Assembly: GCA_934477985.1 (NCBI GenBank)
Contig: CAKSOR010000182.1
Coordinates: 1-5,925, forward strand
Length of the DNA stretch: 5,925 bases
Source of the DNA: an uncultured Eubacteriales bacterium
Lineage (GTDB): Bacteria; Bacillota; Clostridia; Oscillospirales; CAG-272
Direction of reading: 5' to 3'
The notes beneath the pieces were generated by a model. It had not been told where the DNA came from. It saw only the letters and a list, made by a program, of their open reading frames with translations, and ran no database searches. A program made the position numbers and the translations under genes. Below, in pieces: positions 1 to 3,370 of the stretch (its first letter is position 1; each line of letters opens with the position of its first letter).

Positions 1-45
1 ATGGGCGTGCTTATGGCGAGAACGCTCTGCGGTGAGAACGCCTGA
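1..45 (+). CDS. Possible 3' tail of an upstream plus-strand gene (partial)
   Basis: Frame 1 is open from the first base and closes with TGA at 43-45, giving the residues MGVLMARTLCGENA. A hairpin followed by a T-rich tract begins about 10 bases later, which is where a plus-strand gene would be terminated. I therefore read this as the last codons of a gene entering from the left and running convergently to the glycosidase at 87-983. The first codon happens to be ATG, but nothing upstream is visible, so it cannot be called a start. Fourteen residues are too few to recognise a family. It could equally be chance open sequence. Confidence 0.3.
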   Translation: MGVLMARTLCGENA

Positions 46-50
46 ATATA

Positions 51-93
51 GAATTCCCGGGAAATCATCGACTTCCCGGGAAATTTTTATTTT
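51..93. terminator. Hairpin terminator, probably bidirectional, between convergent genes
   Basis: The 10-base word TTCCCGGGAA occurs at 54-63 and 73-82. The two copies pair as a perfect 10-bp stem around a 9-nt loop (64-72). In the plus direction the stem is followed almost at once by a T-rich tract (84-92, TTTTTATTT), the usual layout of a factor-independent terminator. In the minus direction the stem lies just beyond the TAA of the glycosidase (87-89), but the following tract (TTCTATATT) is only moderately U-rich. It should stop plus-strand transcription well and minus-strand transcription less well. Each arm is itself a palindrome, so each could also fold or be bound separately. Confidence 0.7.
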
Positions 94-983
94 ACGACCG
101 GCATTCCGCACTCGAACACAACCTCGCGGCGCGAGATGTACCAGTTTTTGCCATTGTCGGGCGAACCCTGATAGTAGAGCCAGATTCTGCCGTCGTTTGC
201 CCTGTAGATGTAGGGGTGACCCGACTCAGACGCGTTCCAATCGCCCGGCTTGCCGCACTCGAGCAGCGGCTTTTCGACGAAGAGCCGCTCGAAGTGAAGT
301 CCGTCGTCCGAGACCGCGCAGCCGATCTGCTGTGGCGCGCAGTTGTACGACCCGGCGTAGAATAGGAAGACCTTTCCGTCAATCCCGAGTGCCGCGGGGG
401 CTTCGATGCAGTCGCGCTCCCAGTCAAGCGTCGGCTCGAGCACGATGTCGGGGAAGAACCCGAACTTTCCGTCGAGGTTCGGTGTGAGTTCAGCGCAAGC
501 CGCGCCGACGATCTGACGCTTGAAATCCCTGTCGCGCGTCGCGATGTAGAGGATGAGCTTTCCATCGTGCACGCAGACATCGGCGTCAATCGCGCGTCCG
601 CAGGACCATTCCGGCATCTCGCAGAAGGGTTCGCGCGGGGCGAAAACCGGCGAAGTCCCGACCTTTTCGAAGTTCACGCCGTCGTCCGAGACCGCGTGGC
701 AGATCGAATCGAGCTTTCCGTTTCCGTAGGTCTGGTAGAAGAGGTGAAGTTTTCCGTTCCAGACGATCGCGGCGGGCGCTCCGACGCCGTTTTTCTCGCA
801 CTCGAGAGTCAGTGGAAGATTTTCGAGGTATTCGAAATTCTCGCCGTCGTCCGAGACCGCGATTCCGACGCCGAGCCGCCTTTTCTCGTCCCAGGTCGAG
901 TGGTAGAGAAACCATCTGCCAGCGAATTCGGCGACCGCCGGGTCTTTGGCAAAGTCGCTTGTTGTTTTATGTGTGTAGAGCAT
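87..983 (-). CDS. Five-bladed beta-propeller glycosidase, GH43-like (GH43/32/68 superfamily)
   Basis: A 298-residue protein with no signal peptide and 11 cysteines, so probably cytoplasmic. Five blade cores are visible: WFLYHST (24-30), LHLFYQTY (79-86), LILYIATRD (143-151), VFLFYAGSY (205-213) and IWLYYQGS (267-274). The acidic residues sit as in GH43-type enzymes: D14 in KDPAV (candidate base), D133/D135 in AIDADV (candidate pKa-tuning Asp), E194 in CIEAPA (candidate acid), plus H256 in SGHPYIY. The motif AVSDDG recurs at 42, 97 and 223, between blades. The family is known for removing arabinose, xylose, galactose or fructose units; which sugar is cut here cannot be read from sequence. The start at 983 is supported by AAGGA 6 nt upstream. 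It is the second gene of the unit begun by the solute-binding protein. A related inverting family (such as GH117) or a phosphorylase-like GH130 remains possible. Confidence 0.8.
   Translation of the reverse strand: MLYTHKTTSDFAKDPAVAEFAGRWFLYHSTWDEKRRLGVGIAVSDDGENFEYLENLPLTLECEKNGVGAPAAIVWNGKLHLFYQTYGNGKLDSICHAVSDDGVNFEKVGTSPVFAPREPFCEMPEWSCGRAIDADVCVHDGKLILYIATRDRDFKRQIVGAACAELTPNLDGKFGFFPDIVLEPTLDWERDCIEAPAALGIDGKVFLFYAGSYNCAPQQIGCAVSDDGLHFERLFVEKPLLECGKPGDWNASESGHPYIYRANDGRIWLYYQGSPDNGKNWYISRREVVFECGMPVVK
301..861 (-). repeat. Three identical 18-base words inside the propeller gene
   Basis: The plus-strand word CCGTCGTCCGAGACCGCG occurs exactly at 301-318, 679-696 and 844-861. Read on the coding strand it specifies Ala-Val-Ser-Asp-Asp-Gly at residues 223, 97 and 42, the turn that links propeller blades. 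All three copies use the same codons even though every residue has synonyms. This is explained by blade duplication plus strong codon preference, possibly with gene conversion; it is not a mobile repeat. Confidence 0.9.
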
Positions 984-989
984 GGTATT

Positions 990-995
990 TCCTTA
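990..995 (-). promoter_or_regulatory. Ribosome binding site overlapping the upstream stop codon
   Basis: On the minus strand the bases read TAAGGA. TAA (995-993) is the stop of the solute-binding protein gene, and AAGGA (994-990) is the Shine-Dalgarno sequence of the glycosidase, 6 nt before its ATG. A ribosome finishing the first gene therefore sits directly on the initiation site of the second, which suggests translational coupling and one shared mRNA. No separate promoter is evident inside the 9-nt gap. Confidence 0.75.
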
Positions 996-2420
996 TTTTG
1001 CGAAGAATTCGTTGATCTTGTCGACTCTGACCTGCTCAGATGAGGCGATCGAGTCGAGGTAGGACGCGATTCCGGCGTCGGGGTTCGAGAAGCAGTACAT
1101 GAACGCGCGTCCGAGACCGTTTATCCCGGCGTCTGTGTTGAGGTAGGCGAGGTCGACCTTCAACGTGTTGCTTATGATGTTCAGCATCTCGACCGAATCC
1201 TCGTCGCGGGTGTACTTGCCCTGAAGCGCTGTCTTGAAATATGCGTCGCGGACGGTGTTGTAGCCGGATGAGCTGTAGGCTTCAATCAGCAGGCTTACCT
1301 TTTCAGGCTCTTTGACCGTCGCGGCTACGGCGAATTGTGAGTCGAACGCCGGGGTGACGTAATCCTCCTGCTTCTCATCATACTTCGGCACGGGAATGAC
1401 GCCGAAATCAGTCTTCATCGCGCGCATTTCCTCGGTCTCGATCGTGTTGAGTCCGCTGTAGAAGAAGAGCGCGCGACCGTCGATGAAGAGCTTCGGGTCA
1501 GGCTCGTTTCCGGTGATGAAGGCGCTTTCCGATGTGAATAGCCCGTTCATCTTTGTGACGACGTCGACAAAGCGCTCCTTGTCGTAGTTTATCGAGACCT
1601 TGCCGTCCGCGCCCTCATTATAGCAGTCAACGAAGGACGCCTGGAAACCGTAGAGCTTCTTGTAGGCGAGGAATCCGAACTTGTCGCCATCGCTCTTTTC
1701 ACCGTTTCCGTCGAGGTCGAGATAGACGCTTTTTGCCATGCCGAGCATCTTGTCAAGCGTCCAGTTTCCCGCGCGGATGTCGTCGTATGGCAGCTCTGAC
1801 TTGAACTCCTCGATCATGTCCTTGTTCATGAACATGACTTTAGCCCATGAAAGGCTCTGGTAGGACATGTAGGACGTGAAGACATACTGTTTTCCGTTGA
1901 CCTCATACGCGTCGTTTGCGTTCTTCGGAAACCACGGCTGCGAGAAGTCCTGATACTCAAAATCGCGGATGTTCAGGAAATAGCCCTCGAGCGACATATT
2001 CCACACATTGCCGTCATGACCGTGGACGAGATCGAACGCGTCGTCGCCCGCCGAGACGGTCGTCGTGACATAGCTCCGGACCTCGTTGTAGGAGTCGCCG
2101 TAGAACACCGGAGTGATCTTCGCGTCGTATTTGTCGTAGACGTTGTTTATCGACTCGAAAACCGCGTCGTTTACGACTTCGCCGTTTGCCTCCTCGCTCC
2201 AGAAGTACTTGCCGTTGTCGTTCCGCCAGGTCGCGACGCGCAGCTCGAAGCCATCGAGCCGTGTGTCGGGCAGATAACCCGCGATCGGACCGGCGGCGGT
2301 CGTCTCAGCCTCGGTTGTGGAGTCGGGCGCGTTTGTCGTGACCTCGGTCTGTCCCTGACTGCCGCAGGACGCCAGCGCCAGCATCGCGATCAGAAGTGCT
2401 ACGGATATTTTGCTTTTCAT
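993..2420 (-). CDS. ABC-transporter extracellular solute-binding lipoprotein (sugar type)
   Basis: A 475-residue lipoprotein. Residues 1-18 form a signal peptide (K2, K4, then a hydrophobic stretch) ending in the lipobox LASC, with lipidated C19. A low-complexity Thr/Ala/Glu/Ser linker follows (about 24-44), holding the binding domain away from the membrane. The remainder has the length and features of family 1-type sugar-binding proteins: a first lobe from about 57 (FELRVATW), a YEVNGKQYVF segment (172-181), NWTLDKMLGMAK (219-230), and an Asp-rich loop at 235-246 (DLDGNGEKSDGD) resembling a calcium-binding loop. Aromatic residues are abundant, as expected for sugar stacking. It would capture an oligosaccharide outside the cell and deliver it to permeases, but none are encoded next to it; the following gene is a glycosidase. 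The start is fixed by AAGGAGGA 6 nt upstream. The ligand is unknown; a rhamnose-containing glycan is inferred from the neighbouring GH78 enzyme. Confidence 0.93.
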   Translation of the reverse strand: MKSKISVALLIAMLALASCGSQGQTEVTTNAPDSTTEAETTAAGPIAGYLPDTRLDGFELRVATWRNDNGKYFWSEEANGEVVNDAVFESINNVYDKYDAKITPVFYGDSYNEVRSYVTTTVSAGDDAFDLVHGHDGNVWNMSLEGYFLNIRDFEYQDFSQPWFPKNANDAYEVNGKQYVFTSYMSYQSLSWAKVMFMNKDMIEEFKSELPYDDIRAGNWTLDKMLGMAKSVYLDLDGNGEKSDGDKFGFLAYKKLYGFQASFVDCYNEGADGKVSINYDKERFVDVVTKMNGLFTSESAFITGNEPDPKLFIDGRALFFYSGLNTIETEEMRAMKTDFGVIPVPKYDEKQEDYVTPAFDSQFAVAATVKEPEKVSLLIEAYSSSGYNTVRDAYFKTALQGKYTRDEDSVEMLNIISNTLKVDLAYLNTDAGINGLGRAFMYCFSNPDAGIASYLDSIASSEQVRVDKINEFFAK

Positions 2421-2426
2421 AGTTTT

Positions 2427-2434
2427 TCCTCCTT
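2427..2434 (-). promoter_or_regulatory. Strong ribosome binding site of the solute-binding protein gene
   Basis: The minus strand reads AAGGAGGA, a near-complete match to the anti-Shine-Dalgarno sequence, 6 nt before the ATG at 2420. This fixes the start and implies a high translation rate, as expected for a binding protein needed in excess over its transporter. Confidence 0.85.
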
Positions 2435-2446
2435 GAAAATTTTCTA

Positions 2447-2475
2447 TCTATATTTTATCACAAAGCCCTTGACAA
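2447..2475 (-). promoter_or_regulatory. Predicted sigma-A promoter for the solute-binding protein/glycosidase unit
   Basis: On the minus strand, TTGTCA (2475-2470, five of six consensus bases) is followed after 17 nt by TATAGA (2452-2447, four of six). Transcription would begin about 7 nt further on, leaving a leader of roughly 20 nt that contains the AAGGAGGA site. The weaker -10 box compared with the opposite promoter is what one expects of a promoter that depends on an activator. Its -35 box almost coincides with that of the opposing promoter. Confidence 0.65.
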
Positions 2476-2477
2476 AG
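2458..2477. repeat. Short direct repeat across the shared -35 region, possible operator
   Basis: TCACAAAG (2458-2465) and TGACAAAG (2470-2477) match at seven of eight positions and start 12 bases apart, about one helical turn. They cover the overlapping -35 boxes, where an AraC-type protein would commonly bind. Direct-repeat half-sites are typical of AraC-family operators, though known spacings are often nearer two turns. This is a candidate only; repeats this short also arise by chance in AT-rich DNA. Confidence 0.25.
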
Positions 2478-2497
2478 TGCGCTATATAGTGTATAAT
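2469..2497 (+). promoter_or_regulatory. Consensus sigma-A promoter for the AraC/rhamnosidase unit
   Basis: TTGACA (2469-2474) and TATAAT (2492-2497) are both perfect consensus hexamers with the optimal 17-nt spacer. The start of transcription should lie near 2504, giving a leader of about 30 nt before the TTG start at 2534. The spacer contains the palindrome CTATATAG (2482-2489), which could serve as a protein contact. A perfect promoter needs no activator, so any control is more likely repression or interference from the opposing promoter. Confidence 0.85.
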
Positions 2498-2520
2498 TAC
2501 TGACAGAATGTGATATGATC

Positions 2521-2528
2521 GGAGGAGG
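2521..2528 (+). promoter_or_regulatory. Ribosome binding site that fixes the TTG start of the AraC gene
   Basis: GGAGGAGG ends 5 nt before the TTG at 2534 (8 nt counted from the first GGAGG). The reading frame is closed upstream by TGA at 2516-2518, and no ATG or GTG lies between that stop and the TTG. The first in-frame Met further on is residue 38, beyond the conserved HxH motif. TTG is therefore the only reasonable start. Confidence 0.85.
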
Positions 2529-2533
2529 ACAGA

Positions 2534-3370
2534 TTGTTTGTACAGAAACAGAATTTCGGCGTGAACGACCGGCTTCAGTTCAACTTTCAGCTGAACACCT
2601 ACAATTATCCGTTGCATGTCCACCAGTTCGCCGAGCTCTGCTATATGATAAACGGCACGCTCGAGGTGACGGTCAACGACCGCGTGCTGACACTTCATGC
2701 CGGCGACTATCTCTTCATCGCGCCGCTCTGGGTGCACGGCTACTCGACGCCGGAGCGCTGCGAAGCGGTCGTGATGGCGTTTCCGACCTCGCTTTTACCC
2801 GAAGCCGCGGCGATAAACAGCTTCGCGCGTGGGAGCAGGGCAGACTCGCCGGACGCCGCCGGGTATTTCGAGTCGCTTTTTGTCCGCGGCGGACTCGGGA
2901 CTCCGGCGTTTGCCCCGGCGGACGATGACAGACCAAACCGCACGAGGACATATTTTGTCGATCTCTCCGATACAAGGCAGTTTGTCCGTGTCCGTTCGGC
3001 GCTTGGTGCGCTGCTCGCCGAATGCGCCGAAAGTCCGGACGAGCCGACCGAGGACACCGACGCGCTCGCGAAACTTCTGAACTATCTCGCAAAGCATTAC
3101 ACCGAGCCGGTCACGCTGTCGGACGCGTCGAAGGCGCTCGGTTACAGTCGGAATTACCTGTCTCACCGGATAAAAAAGCTCTCTGGAATGACCTTCCCGG
3201 AGCTGCTCGCCAATCTGCGCGTCGAACGTGCGCGCGGGCTTATCGGGAAGATGACCGTCCTCGACGTTGCGCTTGAGTCGGGTTTCGAGACCGAGCGCAG
3301 CTTCTACCGCGCGTTCAAAAAGATCACCGGATATACTCCGGGCGAATATCTGAAAGGAAAAAACCAATGA
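2534..3370 (+). CDS. AraC-family transcriptional regulator with N-terminal cupin sensor
   Basis: A 278-residue protein with the two-part layout of AraC sugar regulators. Residues about 10-85 form a cupin-like ligand-binding domain: YPLHVHQFAEL (25-35, with H28, H30 and E34), a GTLEVTVNDR turn (41-50), HAGDYLFIAP (55-64) and H68. A variable Pro/Asp/Arg-rich stretch follows (about 98-140). The C-terminal domain has two helix-turn-helix units: TLSDASKALGYSRNYLSHRIKK (from 194, first HTH), the linker helix RVERARGLI (229-237), and TVLDVALESGFETERSFYRAFKK (from 241, second HTH), ending in the family signature ITGYTPGEYLK (264-274). It probably binds the divergent promoter region beside it and senses the imported sugar. 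Its stop overlaps the start of the rhamnosidase gene (ATGA), so the two are co-expressed. Its start is TTG. Family assignment is firm; ligand and direction of control are inferred. Confidence 0.95.
   Translation: MFVQKQNFGVNDRLQFNFQLNTYNYPLHVHQFAELCYMINGTLEVTVNDRVLTLHAGDYLFIAPLWVHGYSTPERCEAVVMAFPTSLLPEAAAINSFARGSRADSPDAAGYFESLFVRGGLGTPAFAPADDDRPNRTRTYFVDLSDTRQFVRVRSALGALLAECAESPDEPTEDTDALAKLLNYLAKHYTEPVTLSDASKALGYSRNYLSHRIKKLSGMTFPELLANLRVERARGLIGKMTVLDVALESGFETERSFYRAFKKITGYTPGEYLKGKNQ

Noticed and set aside
567..1043. 158-codon plus-strand frame opposite the propeller gene
   Set aside because: Antisense to five recognisable propeller blades, crosses a gene boundary, and shows no motif of its own.
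2452..2457. TAAAAT as an alternative minus-strand -10 box
   Set aside because: It would leave only 12 nt to the TTGTCA box, too short for a sigma-A promoter.
2421..2533. Riboswitch or small RNA in the intergenic region
   Set aside because: The expected leaders are only about 20-30 nt on each side, and no stable long stem or terminator is present.
2444..2737. 97-codon minus-strand frame running through the divergent promoter region
   Set aside because: It is antisense to the start of the AraC gene and would end inside the promoter; no family features.
2515..2928. ATG-started plus-strand frame overlapping the AraC gene
   Set aside because: Its frame gives an Arg-rich sequence with no domain, and GGAGGAGG lies after its start rather than before it. 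The TTG frame gives a full AraC protein.
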